Below are positions 46,928 to 55,599 of a stretch of 64,000 bases of DNA, piece by piece. How positions within the stretch are numbered: the first letter of the stretch is position 1; the number at the start of each line of letters is the position of its first letter. This DNA is from Planctomycetota bacterium (GTDB lineage: Bacteria; Planctomycetota; Uabimicrobiia; Uabimicrobiales; Uabimicrobiaceae), in contig JAJDCR010000140.1 in assembly GCA_029260735.1 (NCBI GenBank), positions 1 through 64,000 on the forward strand, read 5' to 3'. The notes under the pieces are model-generated. The model was not told where the DNA came from. It saw nothing but the letters and a program-made list of their open reading frames with translations, and ran no database searches. The position numbers and the translations under genes were made by a program.

Positions 46928-46985
46928 AAAACCAAAAGAAAACCCCTGCTATAAAATTTCATAGCAGGGGTTTTCTTTTGGTTTT
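46928..46985 (+). terminator. Long terminator hairpin after the porin gene
   Basis: A perfect 25-bp stem (46928-46952 with 46961-46985) around an 8-nt loop, with A-rich and T-rich outer parts, begins 24 nt after the porin stop. Its length is unusual and it should be a strong terminator. Confidence 0.85.
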
Positions 46986-47017
46986 ACTTTGTTCCCCGAA
47001 AAAAGAAATTCTTCTTG

Positions 47018-47046
47018 TTGCATTGCTTTCCATTTCCTCGTACAAT
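47018..47046 (+). promoter_or_regulatory. Sigma70-like promoter of the PEP-CTERM gene
   Basis: TTGCAT (47018-47023), a 17-nt spacer and TACAAT (47041-47046) lie 78 nt upstream of the ATG at 47125. Confidence 0.55.
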
Positions 47047-47124
47047 TATAGTAATTATTATTATTTTTAATCCTGTGGTTCAAATTCTGGACTTTGTTCT
47101 AGTAGCCAGGTAAGGGAGCTTGTG

Positions 47125-47817
47125 ATGAATCAAAGACTTCTTCTAATCTTTCTCTTTATTTTTGTTCCTTTTGCCTCGGCCTTTACAATTACAGATTTTT
47201 CTCCTTCTCTTTATAACCCAAATGATACTCCCGCAATGGATGCTGCTCTAGGAATCACAGGTTACACCATAGAAGATTTTGAAGACACTACTTTAGTTGA
47301 TAACTTAGCTATTGAGTACTCTACTTCACCTGGCGCACTACAAACCTCTATCCCTCAAGTTCACTTAACTCCTTTTAATACAGAGTGGGACGGAAGCCAT
47401 ATCCTCTCCAATGATATTAACAACAACTATGGTCCTCCTACCGCTAACATAGTGACTTTTCATTTTTCACAAGGGGTGGATTCTGTAGGAATTGGGGTAG
47501 GTGAGTTCGATCGTCTCAATCACAGCTTACTGGTTAATGGAGTAGTCGTTGCTCTTTTTAACCAAACGGATATGCCTGGTTTCGAACAAGTTATAAACTC
47601 AGGCCCTGGTGGCTTTGCTCGCAATGTCTATGTTCGAATTGATGCTGAGCAAGGAGAAACGATCGATTCTATTGCCATTGATATAAGTAACAGCACGGAG
47701 CGAGTTCAATTTGATCACCTTGCTTTCACAGGTAATGCTGTCCCGGAACCTTCTAGTCTTTCTCTTTTTGCTCTAACCATTTTTTTAAGTGGTTTAGTGC
47801 GTTTTTGTGTTAGATAA
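47125..47817 (+). CDS. Secreted PEP-CTERM sorting-domain protein
   Basis: A 230-residue protein. I choose the ATG at 47125, six nt after AAGGGAG; a GTG lies just before it. A signal peptide (about 1-19) is followed by about 180 residues of beta-rich sequence containing TIEDFEDTTLVDN. The C-terminus has VPEP, a hydrophobic helix (SLFALTIFLSGL) and a basic end (RFCVR). This is the PEP-CTERM tripartite sorting signal, processed by exosortase and usually linked to surface or exopolysaccharide matrix. No exosortase gene is in the window. The globular part resembles surface proteins of unknown function. Confidence 0.82.
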   Translation: MNQRLLLIFLFIFVPFASAFTITDFSPSLYNPNDTPAMDAALGITGYTIEDFEDTTLVDNLAIEYSTSPGALQTSIPQVHLTPFNTEWDGSHILSNDINNNYGPPTANIVTFHFSQGVDSVGIGVGEFDRLNHSLLVNGVVVALFNQTDMPGFEQVINSGPGGFARNVYVRIDAEQGETIDSIAIDISNSTERVQFDHLAFTGNAVPEPSSLSLFALTIFLSGLVRFCVR

Positions 47818-47829
47818 GAAAGAAAAAAC

Positions 47830-47943
47830 ATGAAAAAAGTAGGAATGGTCATTCTTTTTTTCTTACTTTTTTCACGGCTTGAAGGCCAGGGCCTCTCATC
47901 TTCTTCTGATATTAAATTGCGCTGGGAAGCTTCCATAAGCTAG
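47830..47943 (+). pseudogene. 37-codon secreted-protein stub
   Basis: The frame MKKVGMVILFFLLFSRLEGQ looks like a complete signal peptide, but only 17 residues follow before TAG. It starts 12 nt after the PEP-CTERM gene and is too short for the track of long frames. It could be the remnant of a larger secreted protein, a small secreted peptide, or chance. Confidence 0.35.
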
Positions 47944-48024
47944 ACGCGGTCATTGCAAATCATCTGAACACATCTTCGACAAAAAACATTCCCCAGGCTC
48001 AGAAAGACAAAAAAATCTCTTAAA

Positions 48025-49326
48025 TCAAACACCAAAAAAATCAGGAGTTCCTACTTCTACTCCATATTTTTTCAAATAAGTACTGGCATTGTCGGAGAAA
48101 CCATTTGCCGCGATATAAACAACCATAGCCTCTTTCACCTTATTTTTTCGTTTGATAGACCAAACGGCTTTGATAAATTTTTCTGCTTCTACCATAGAAA
48201 CTTTATTCTGACGTTCTTTCACAATTAGAGGTATCTTTCTCTTTCTTGTCCCTCGTTTTCGCACCCACTCGGAAAAGCTAAACTCGTAAGTTGATTTGGT
48301 GATTGTTAGCTTATGTCTTTTGGCAAGATCCCATTCTTCAAACCAACCTACTCCTAGAATAATCTTTTCTCTAAGACTGAGTTTAGAAATTTTTCTTTTT
48401 CTAAGTGGAGTGACTTTTTTCTGGGGAATCTTTTTTACTGCCTTCTCGACAACTTTAGGCTCGACTTTTTTCTTTGTGACTCTTGTTTTTTTTGTTTTTT
48501 TTATCTGGGTGGTTTTAGGCTCAGGTTTTTTCGTGGCCTTTGTTTCTTTCTTCTTGCGAGTAGTTTTTCTTTTTTCAATCTTTTTGAAAGAAGAGGGAAA
48601 CTCCATATCAATTCCAAATAGGGAAGATAAGTTATCGTTCTTGAGAACTCGGTCACTTTTTTGTTGGGCTTTTTCCAGAAGGCTAGTTTTTTTCTCTTTG
48701 ATCGCTTGGGTGATAAGGTCCTCTATTTTTAGTTTTCTTAAAGTAAAAAACAAAGAGGGTTCATGATCCAATCTTGCCCCAATACCATAAAGAGTGGCTG
48801 CGACATGTTTGCACATAGATGCACCATCTGGACAACTACAGTTAAAGGAGATTTCTGAGGTCGAGGGAAAAAGACCCGTCTTTTTCTGGGTAAAAACTTC
48901 TTCTAGGGTTTTGGGAAATTTTCCATCCAAAAGCTCTTGAAGGGAGTCTAGTTTTCCTTGGCAAGCTTTTTTTATATTGGTCCAGAGAGACTGTGACAAG
49001 GGATCAATGCTTATTTTTACATTGTAAGGGGAAGAGGAGCTTCCTAAAACCAGAGATATTATAACACCAGATTTTATTTGTAAATCCAAAACAGCACTGT
49101 TGCGAACGTAGCTTCGGCCCCGACCAATGCGATTCGAATAATCAGCATAGTCCTCTAGGTTTTTATTCCACGCTTTTCCCCACCAAGTTGTCGCTAAACT
49201 TCGCCCTTTGATGGTTATTGGCTGAATGTTTGGATTTTTTTTTCTCAGTTGAGCCAATTTCCGTTCTGCTTTGGCCTTTCTGTCACCGACGGAAACATAA
49301 GGCTTATAATCTCCCCAATAAGACAT
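48025..49326 (-). CDS. SWIM zinc-finger protein partner of the SNF2 helicase
   Basis: This 433-residue protein has the N-terminal region of SWIM proteins (TTWWGKAWNKNLEDYADYSN, RGRSYVRNS). A SWIM finger lies near residues 160-175: CSCPDG then CKH, giving the CxC...CxH ligands. A Lys-rich low-complexity linker follows (about 245-320). The C-terminal 110 residues form another domain ending VVYIAANGFSDNASTYLKKY, which resembles the last strand and helix of Mrr-like PD-(D/E)XK nuclease folds. I see no clear D...ExK set, so activity is doubtful. The gene is 11 nt downstream of a SNF2-family helicase gene, the usual pairing for SWIM proteins, and the two likely act together on DNA or chromatin-like complexes. 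Confidence 0.85.
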   Translation of the reverse strand: MSYWGDYKPYVSVGDRKAKAERKLAQLRKKNPNIQPITIKGRSLATTWWGKAWNKNLEDYADYSNRIGRGRSYVRNSAVLDLQIKSGVIISLVLGSSSSPYNVKISIDPLSQSLWTNIKKACQGKLDSLQELLDGKFPKTLEEVFTQKKTGLFPSTSEISFNCSCPDGASMCKHVAATLYGIGARLDHEPSLFFTLRKLKIEDLITQAIKEKKTSLLEKAQQKSDRVLKNDNLSSLFGIDMEFPSSFKKIEKRKTTRKKKETKATKKPEPKTTQIKKTKKTRVTKKKVEPKVVEKAVKKIPQKKVTPLRKRKISKLSLREKIILGVGWFEEWDLAKRHKLTITKSTYEFSFSEWVRKRGTRKRKIPLIVKERQNKVSMVEAEKFIKAVWSIKRKNKVKEAMVVYIAANGFSDNASTYLKKYGVEVGTPDFFGV

Positions 49327-49337
49327 CCCTATCTCCC

Positions 49338-51998
49338 TTACAAACTAAGCGTAAAGAGGTCTAATATTTCATTATTGCTCATTTCAGTGATCCATTTTTC
49401 CCCAGAGCTTGGGATTATTTCTTTGGTCAAGGCGGCTTTTTCCTCTAGCATAGCATCAATTTTTTCCTCTATTGTCCCTTTGGTGATAAATTTATGAACA
49501 AGTACTTTTTTGTTTTGTCCTATCCGAAAAGCTCGGTCGGTCGCTTGGTTTTCTACGGCGGGATTCCACCACCTGTCAAAATGAATGACGTGGTTCGCTT
49601 CCGTTAAATTCAAACCGACCCCTCCCGCCTTCACCGATAAAATCAAAAAAGGAATGTACTCTTTACTTTGGAATCGCTCAACAATCTTTTTTCTCTTAGC
49701 CACGGAAATACTACCATGCAAAACTAAGCCCTCGCGGCCAAATATATCCGCCAAAAAAGCATGGAGTTGCTCTATTATTTCCTTGAACTGAGTAAAAATC
49801 AAAACCTTTTCCCTTTTTTCCAGGATGGTTTCACTTATCTCTCTTAAGTTCACTAATTTCCCACTATCTTTTTGAGCAAACTCCTGGTTTCCTAAATATT
49901 GCCCAGGATGATTACATATTTGCTTAAATTTCATTAAGGAACCTAAAATAATTCCTCGTCTTTTTATGCCAGATAGATTCTCTAAGGCGTACTTAATGTC
50001 TGTCACTAATTTCTCGTATAAAAAAATCTGTTTTTTGCTCAAAGAACAATAGGTTTTCATTTCGATTTTATCAGGGAGATCGCTAATAATTGTTTTATCG
50101 GTTTTTAAACGTCTTAAAAGGTAAGGTGTGATAATTTGCCGAAGATCCTTATATCCCTTTGGGCTATTTTTTAGTTGTTTAGAGTAATCTGTAAACTCTT
50201 TTGTACTTCCCAATAAACCAGGATTAATAAAATCATAAAGAGACCATAGGTCACCCAGTTTATTTTCAATAGGAGTGCCCGTAAGAATGATTTTATTGTA
50301 CGACTTTAAAGATTTGACAATCTTCGTTTGTTTGGTCGCAGGATTTTTAATGGCTTGGGCTTCATCTAAAATAATGTAGTTCCAGGTGTGTTTCTTGAAC
50401 CACGGATATTTATGAGCTAAGGCATAAGTGGTGATAATGACATCATAGCCATTGAGAAAAGATCTACTAGGAATTGTGCTTCTAATCGTAGGGTTTTCAC
50501 TAGGGTGAGCGACAAAACATTTTAATAAAGGAGCAAAATTTTTCGCCTCCTTTTGCCAATTGGACATCAGAGTTGCCGGAACAACTAAAAGATGAGCGAC
50601 TTTACTTTTTTTGCGTCGTAGAATATTTAGAAAAGCGAGAACTTGGACAGTCTTTCCTAGTCCCATATCATCCGCCAAACAAGCTCCAAACTGCAAAGAA
50701 TGCAGGAAATATAACCAATTAAGCCCTTTTTGTTGGTAAGGGCGTAATGTCGCCTTGAAATCTTTACCTGGTTTAATGGATTTAATCAACTCAGGGGCAT
50801 GTAATTTATCGATAACAGATTTAAGCCATTTTCCATGAGAAATATCTATAATCCCCTCGGAAGATTTATCGTTCTCTTTTGCCTCTAATTGTAAACGAAG
50901 CGCCTCCCGGATACTCAAGTCTTCTCCCATTTTTCGCTTTGTTTTATCTAAAAGTTGTAAGACCTGATGTAATTTTTGAGAATTAACCTCGACCCATTTT
51001 CCTTTAATATAAGCCAAACCTTCTGATTGGGCTAAAATTGCTCTTATCTCTTCTTCTGTAATAACATCTTCTCCCAAAAGAAGATTGACGTTAAAGTTTA
51101 AGAGTGCGTCCATACCGACATGGCTAGGAGAAGAGTCTCCTACTGTGATATTTACCCGCAAAGAGGAAGATTTATTTTTCCACCAGTCAGGAATTCGGCA
51201 TAAAATTCCCGCATTTTCATAGATTGGTATTTCTTTGAGAAATTGAAAGGCATCTTGAGCAGTCCAGGCCAAGGGGTGAAAAATTTCTCCCTCGTCCAAA
51301 AGATCCGCAATTAAATCACTATCGTTAGCTGCCAGTTGCACAGTAGTCAGTAAGTCTAATAAATTTCTTTCATTATCTCCATATTCCTCTAAAGCATATT
51401 TTAGCGGGACATGTTTTGAGTTTCCTTCTTCGCTCAATTTGGTGGAGTAAGTAGCTAAAAAAGCAAAAGGAAATTCTTCGTCGTTTTTGTTTTCCACTAA
51501 ATGAAAATAAACTCGGCCTAGAATGTGAAGCTCTGGACTATAGCCATTAACAAAACTAGCGACAGAACCATCATATTGCCAGATTTCTTGTTGGAACTGC
51601 TTTTGTAGTCGAGACCACAAAAATTCCAATAAAGCGTCATCTAAATGTTCCGCTCCTGTCATAAAGGGAGCTCTTTGCAGAAGATCAGTAATTTCTTTCT
51701 CTTCCAGAGGAATAGTAACTTTTTCTCTAATCTCTTCTAAATCAGGAACCTGAGTTAATTTCTTAGTAAATACACTGGTAAAGTCTCGCCAGAAATCTAG
51801 AGAATTAGAAAGAGGTATGTCTTTATCACTAAATCCTAAAAATAGTAACGCAGAAGAAAAATTTTCCTGAAAACGCTTATGAATCTCCTGTTGTAAGCGT
51901 TGTTTCTTTTTATCTATTTTTTCCGCACGGTTTTCCTCTGCCCACTCTAACTCTAATGCCCCACTAGGCATAATTACGACTACGAGTTCTTGTGTCAT
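49338..51998 (-). CDS. SNF2-family DEAD/DEAH-type helicase/translocase
   Basis: This 886-residue protein has an N-terminal SNF2-associated region (about 1-400) of bacterial type. A full SNF2 motor follows: DDMGLGKT (motif I, near 440), LDEAQ (motif II), LTGTPIENK (motif III), and GGVGLNLTEANHVIHFDRWW with QATDRAFRIGQ (motifs V-VI). Such proteins translocate on double-stranded DNA to remodel protein-DNA complexes. The role of the bacterial SNF2-SWIM pairs is poorly known. Its downstream SWIM partner is 11 nt away on the same transcript. Dispersed repeat copy E lies just upstream of the start. Confidence 0.92.
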   Translation of the reverse strand: MTQELVVVIMPSGALELEWAEENRAEKIDKKKQRLQQEIHKRFQENFSSALLFLGFSDKDIPLSNSLDFWRDFTSVFTKKLTQVPDLEEIREKVTIPLEEKEITDLLQRAPFMTGAEHLDDALLEFLWSRLQKQFQQEIWQYDGSVASFVNGYSPELHILGRVYFHLVENKNDEEFPFAFLATYSTKLSEEGNSKHVPLKYALEEYGDNERNLLDLLTTVQLAANDSDLIADLLDEGEIFHPLAWTAQDAFQFLKEIPIYENAGILCRIPDWWKNKSSSLRVNITVGDSSPSHVGMDALLNFNVNLLLGEDVITEEEIRAILAQSEGLAYIKGKWVEVNSQKLHQVLQLLDKTKRKMGEDLSIREALRLQLEAKENDKSSEGIIDISHGKWLKSVIDKLHAPELIKSIKPGKDFKATLRPYQQKGLNWLYFLHSLQFGACLADDMGLGKTVQVLAFLNILRRKKSKVAHLLVVPATLMSNWQKEAKNFAPLLKCFVAHPSENPTIRSTIPSRSFLNGYDVIITTYALAHKYPWFKKHTWNYIILDEAQAIKNPATKQTKIVKSLKSYNKIILTGTPIENKLGDLWSLYDFINPGLLGSTKEFTDYSKQLKNSPKGYKDLRQIITPYLLRRLKTDKTIISDLPDKIEMKTYCSLSKKQIFLYEKLVTDIKYALENLSGIKRRGIILGSLMKFKQICNHPGQYLGNQEFAQKDSGKLVNLREISETILEKREKVLIFTQFKEIIEQLHAFLADIFGREGLVLHGSISVAKRKKIVERFQSKEYIPFLILSVKAGGVGLNLTEANHVIHFDRWWNPAVENQATDRAFRIGQNKKVLVHKFITKGTIEEKIDAMLEEKAALTKEIIPSSGEKWITEMSNNEILDLFTLSL

Positions 51999-52086
51999 TG
52001 TGTTTTTTGCCCTATCTCAAGGTTGCATCGGGTGGTATTGGGGGATTGGATTTACTTGAATTTGTTCTTACGATGCAATATGGAAT

Positions 52087-52141
52087 GTAGGGACAACTAC
52101 GAGGGCCGTCCGCAAGGACCCTCGTGGTTGTCCGTTACGCC
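52087..52141. repeat. Dispersed palindromic repeat, copy E
   Basis: It begins GTAGGGACAACTACGAGGG and ends GGTTGTCCGTTACGCC, and is followed by TGGTAAAACCTAATTTCC, which matches the inverse flank of copy B. It lies in the 224-nt gap between the SNF2 gene start and the end of the response-regulator gene. Confidence 0.85.
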
Positions 52142-52160
52142 TGGTAAAACCTAATTTCCT

Positions 52161-52225
52161 AAGAATCAGCTTAATCTAAGAAATCAGCTTAATCAGCGGT
52201 CCCGTTTAATCAGCGGTTCCGTTTA
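52161..52225. repeat. Short tandem repeats abutting the response-regulator stop codon
   Basis: The 17-nt unit TTAATCAGCGGTCCCGT (52189-52205) recurs at 52206-52222 with one change. The following TTA begins a third unit and is the TAA stop of the minus-strand gene. A second unit, AATCAGCTTAATC, occurs at 52164-52176 and 52182-52194. Confidence 0.8.
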
Positions 52226-53674
52226 GTTCGTCGTCAAAAGCTCAGGGGTAAAAATAACATACCTATCTTTGCCTGTGTGTTTGGCCCTATACAAAGCTTT
52301 ATCTGCATAATCAATGATATTCTTTCTTTCCACGTTTTCCTCTTGGGTACACTGATGAATTCCCATGCTGAGAGTGATCTTTATGGATTTTCCACTCAAA
52401 GAACGAAAATCATGACCTCGCAAGGCTTCTAGAATACGTTGGCAGATGACTTTTACTCCTTCTAAAGAAGCCTCTGGCAATATGAGAACAAACTCTTCTC
52501 CTCCATAGCGAGCTAATATATCTGTTTTCCGGATACAGTCTTTGACTAGCTCTGCCACACTACGCAAAACGACATCTCCCGTAGGATGCCCATAGGTATC
52601 ATTGATAACTTTGAAGTTATCTACATCCATCATAACTAAGCAAAAGCTGTACTTGCGACGTCTGGCACGGGAAATTTCTTTGTCAAGCTCCTCTTGAAAA
52701 GCACGGTGGTTGAGAATGCCCGTCATGCTATCGATAGTAGATAGGATTTTGATTTGGTTGTGAGTGAAGGCGTTGGATATAACAGGAGTGGCAAGGTGAG
52801 TTAGCATGTTTATGTAGTTCATTGCCTCTTCAGGAAAGGGATCTTTGGTCCGAAGATAAAGAATAGCAAAAGTTTTTCCCATCGCAATGAGAGAGATAGA
52901 AATTTCGTTTTCTAGCTCTGTCGGTATTTGAGAAATTTCTCCCTCAGGGTGCTTGATTTCTAAAGCCGAAAGGGTGATTTTACGTTTTTGAGTGACTGCT
53001 CTATTCCAATCATCTAAAGCTTTTTCCAGCATAAGAGATTGGATTTCGGATGAATTTTCTGGGGGAAGGCCACAAAAGTAAGCGTTTTTCTGAAAATCAT
53101 GGGCTAAAAATAAAAGAGCCACGCTCCCTGGGCTTTCGCTCATTACTTCCACTAAAAAGCGGCGAACGACTTCATCAAAATCGATAGTTTTCGCCAAGTG
53201 GCAAGAAAACTGAAAAAGACTCTCGAGCTCTTTTAAATGCTGGAGGTACTCCTTTCCTTCTTCATTTTCAGCAATGCTCGCTTGCATTCGCGAGTTTTTA
53301 AGATGGAAAGATCTTTGAGCAGCCAGTTTTTCCACTTGGGCGAGAAAATCATCAGGAGTGACTGGTTTGAGTAAGAAGGAGGAAGCCCCTTCGTTGATGG
53401 ATTTCATCGCGGTATCGAGAGTGGCATTTCCCGTAATAATGACAACTTCGACAAAAGAGTCTTTATTGCGAGCTTTTCGTAAAATCTGAATTCCATCTGC
53501 TCCTGGCATCTGAAGGTCGGAGATAATCAGATCATAATTATTTTGCTCGACTTTTTCTAAAGCATCGGTTCCATCGTAAGAAATATCAACATCATACTTG
53601 TCTCCAAGGATCAGTCCCCAAAGAGCTGCAATCTGCTCATCATCTTCTGCCACTAAAATCTTTATTTTGTCCAT
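52223..53674 (-). CDS. Response regulator diguanylate cyclase (REC-GAF-like-GGDEF)
   Basis: This 483-residue cytoplasmic protein has an N-terminal receiver domain (about 4-120) with the phospho-acceptor Asp in SDLQMPG and the acidic pair AEDDE. A GAF-like region follows (about 150-305), then a GGDEF domain (about 320-480) with RYGGEEF intact. RKTD five residues before GGEEF is the product-inhibition I-site. It should make cyclic di-GMP in response to a sensor kinase; no histidine kinase gene is adjacent. Its stop codon is the first triplet of a short tandem repeat. A 14-bp hairpin separates it from the pyrimidine operon upstream. Confidence 0.92.
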   Translation of the reverse strand: MDKIKILVAEDDEQIAALWGLILGDKYDVDISYDGTDALEKVEQNNYDLIISDLQMPGADGIQILRKARNKDSFVEVVIITGNATLDTAMKSINEGASSFLLKPVTPDDFLAQVEKLAAQRSFHLKNSRMQASIAENEEGKEYLQHLKELESLFQFSCHLAKTIDFDEVVRRFLVEVMSESPGSVALLFLAHDFQKNAYFCGLPPENSSEIQSLMLEKALDDWNRAVTQKRKITLSALEIKHPEGEISQIPTELENEISISLIAMGKTFAILYLRTKDPFPEEAMNYINMLTHLATPVISNAFTHNQIKILSTIDSMTGILNHRAFQEELDKEISRARRRKYSFCLVMMDVDNFKVINDTYGHPTGDVVLRSVAELVKDCIRKTDILARYGGEEFVLILPEASLEGVKVICQRILEALRGHDFRSLSGKSIKITLSMGIHQCTQEENVERKNIIDYADKALYRAKHTGKDRYVIFTPELLTTN

Positions 53675-53720
53675 CTTTCGCCACTCTCGTTGAAAGTTTG
53701 TTGTATTAGTTTCTAAGCAT

Positions 53721-53750
53721 GGAGATCAAAGCTTAAAAGCTTTGATCTCC
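53721..53750 (-). terminator. Perfect hairpin ending the pyrimidine operon
   Basis: GGAGATCAAAGCTT (53721-53734) and its complement (53737-53750) form a perfect 14-bp stem with a 2-nt loop, 14 nt after the permease stop. The T-rich flank is on the plus strand, so direction is uncertain, but position favours ending the operon. Confidence 0.65.
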
Positions 53751-53763
53751 TTCTTTCTTTATC

Positions 53764-55578
53764 CTAATCTTTAGGGTAAGAAGAGAGCATCATACCAATG
53801 CTGTAAACAACTAAGGAAATACCAAAGCCGACAAACCAAGCATATTGGTAAATGTTCTGCAAAAACATGGAAACGCTTGCACCATCCATAAAACCAGCAG
53901 TTACCAAGAAACCTGGTAAATTAGGAAGTACACCCAGAATAACAGCAACTATTGCAATTACGTTGACTCCTCCCTTGTAGTGGTACTTGCCCTCTACTTT
54001 ATAAAGATCAGGAAGAGAGAGACGGGTGCGACGAACAATGTAGTAGTCGGCAATAACGATTCCGGCAATAGGGCCTAGAAGAGCGCTGTAGCCAATTAGC
54101 CAAGTAAAAATGTATCCTTGAGTACTAGCAATTAGTTTCCAAGGCATCATAAGAATTCCTACGATTCCTGTGATAATTCCTCCCATTTTGAAGCTAATTT
54201 TTTTCGGCATCAAATTGGAAAAACCGTTGGCGGGAGCAACTACATTTGCGGCCAAGTTAGTCGATAAGGTGGCCACGGCCAGAGCAAACATAGATAACAG
54301 AACAACAAAAGTGTTGCTGGCACGCCCTAGAAGATTAACCGGATCCCAAGGAGCATCGTTGACAAGAAAAATATCGTCAAAAATGAGCAAAGCCGCCGAG
54401 GTTGCTACCAGTCCAATGAAGGAATAAAAAGCCATGGTCAAGGGAAGTCCCAGAAATTGTCCTGACAGTTGCTCTTTTTGTGATTTGGCATAGCGTGTGA
54501 AGTCAGGGATGTTAAGGGATAGGGTCGCCCAGAAACCAACCATCGCTGTTAGAAGAGGAAAAAATAAAGTCCAAAAATCTTTTCCTTCACTAGATTTAGG
54601 AGCGCCCTCTTTTTCGTATTGAGCAGAGGCAGAAACAATAGAGCTTTTTTTATCGTCTTTTACTGCTTGGCAAAACCAAGTGCCCTTTGTTCCTTCTTCT
54701 GCGGCCGTGTCTAAAGTGATCGCGATAGTAGAAGCGGCAGGGTAGCGTTTCCCTTTTAAGAAACCATCATCTCCTACTTCATTAGTTGTACCGACAATAA
54801 CATTGCCAGCCTTGATTTTTTCTTCGCTATCTCGGAGAAGATTTAAGTTAATTTCAATAGTTTGGGCATCTTGGTAATTAGCAGTAATAACCGGTTTGGT
54901 AAATTCAGAGGAGCGGTCTAAGACCTTACTAATTCCTCCTCCGTAAAAAACCGCCCAAGCAAAAAGAACTAGACCAATTAAAATTAAAACCGGAGCAGCC
55001 CACTTTTCTAACCAACGAATCGATTCAATTCCCTTAACGATAATAAAAATATTGATCGCCCAAAAAGCCAAGAAAGAAAGCAATTGTCCCGAGTTAATAC
55101 CCGTCGGAAGATCTGTCCACTCTATCCCTGGCCAGAAAGCTTGGATACACATATAAATAGCAATTCCGCCGATCCAGGTTTGGATACCAAACCAACCACA
55201 AGCGACTAAAGCTCGTAAAATGGAAGGAACATGGGCTCCATGAACTCCAAAGGAAGCTCTTGAGAGAACAGGAAAAGGAATTCCATATTTGGTTCCCGGA
55301 TGGGAGTTGAGCATCATCGGAATGAGAACGATCACATTTCCCACCAAAATCGTAAAAACCGCTTGCCACCAGTTCATTCCCGATCCCAGGAGACTTGCGG
55401 CTAGCATATAAGTAGGGATACAAATTGCCATTCCGACCCAAAGGGCCGCGATGTCCCATTTATTCCAAGTTCTTTCTTCAATTTTCGTCGGGTAGATATC
55501 GGGGTTGCTCAAAGGACTATCCGAAATATCCACAGTCAATTCAACCATCTTTCTTTCTTCATTTGTCTCTTGTGACAT
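53764..55578 (-). CDS. NCS1-family nucleobase:cation symporter with a soluble insert
   Basis: This 604-residue membrane protein has the NCS1 start (RTWNKWDIAALWVGM, LGSGMNWWQAV) and the family's PFPVLSRASFGVHG and CGWFGIQTWIGG stretches, with about 12 helices. Family members are usually about 450-500 residues. The excess is a hydrophilic stretch at about 217-332, between the helix ending in FAWAVFYGG and the one beginning DFWTLFFPL. The insert has alternating strands and repeated Val/Ile/Thr and looks like a small beta-rich domain. Gene context (PreA 22 nt upstream) indicates uracil, thymine or a dihydropyrimidine as the substrate. Other NCS1 proteins carry allantoin or hydantoins. Confidence 0.9.
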   Translation of the reverse strand: MSQETNEERKMVELTVDISDSPLSNPDIYPTKIEERTWNKWDIAALWVGMAICIPTYMLAASLLGSGMNWWQAVFTILVGNVIVLIPMMLNSHPGTKYGIPFPVLSRASFGVHGAHVPSILRALVACGWFGIQTWIGGIAIYMCIQAFWPGIEWTDLPTGINSGQLLSFLAFWAINIFIIVKGIESIRWLEKWAAPVLILIGLVLFAWAVFYGGGISKVLDRSSEFTKPVITANYQDAQTIEINLNLLRDSEEKIKAGNVIVGTTNEVGDDGFLKGKRYPAASTIAITLDTAAEEGTKGTWFCQAVKDDKKSSIVSASAQYEKEGAPKSSEGKDFWTLFFPLLTAMVGFWATLSLNIPDFTRYAKSQKEQLSGQFLGLPLTMAFYSFIGLVATSAALLIFDDIFLVNDAPWDPVNLLGRASNTFVVLLSMFALAVATLSTNLAANVVAPANGFSNLMPKKISFKMGGIITGIVGILMMPWKLIASTQGYIFTWLIGYSALLGPIAGIVIADYYIVRRTRLSLPDLYKVEGKYHYKGGVNVIAIVAVILGVLPNLPGFLVTAGFMDGASVSMFLQNIYQYAWFVGFGISLVVYSIGMMLSSYPKD

Positions 55579-55599
55579 GATTAACTTTTTCCTCGTTTT

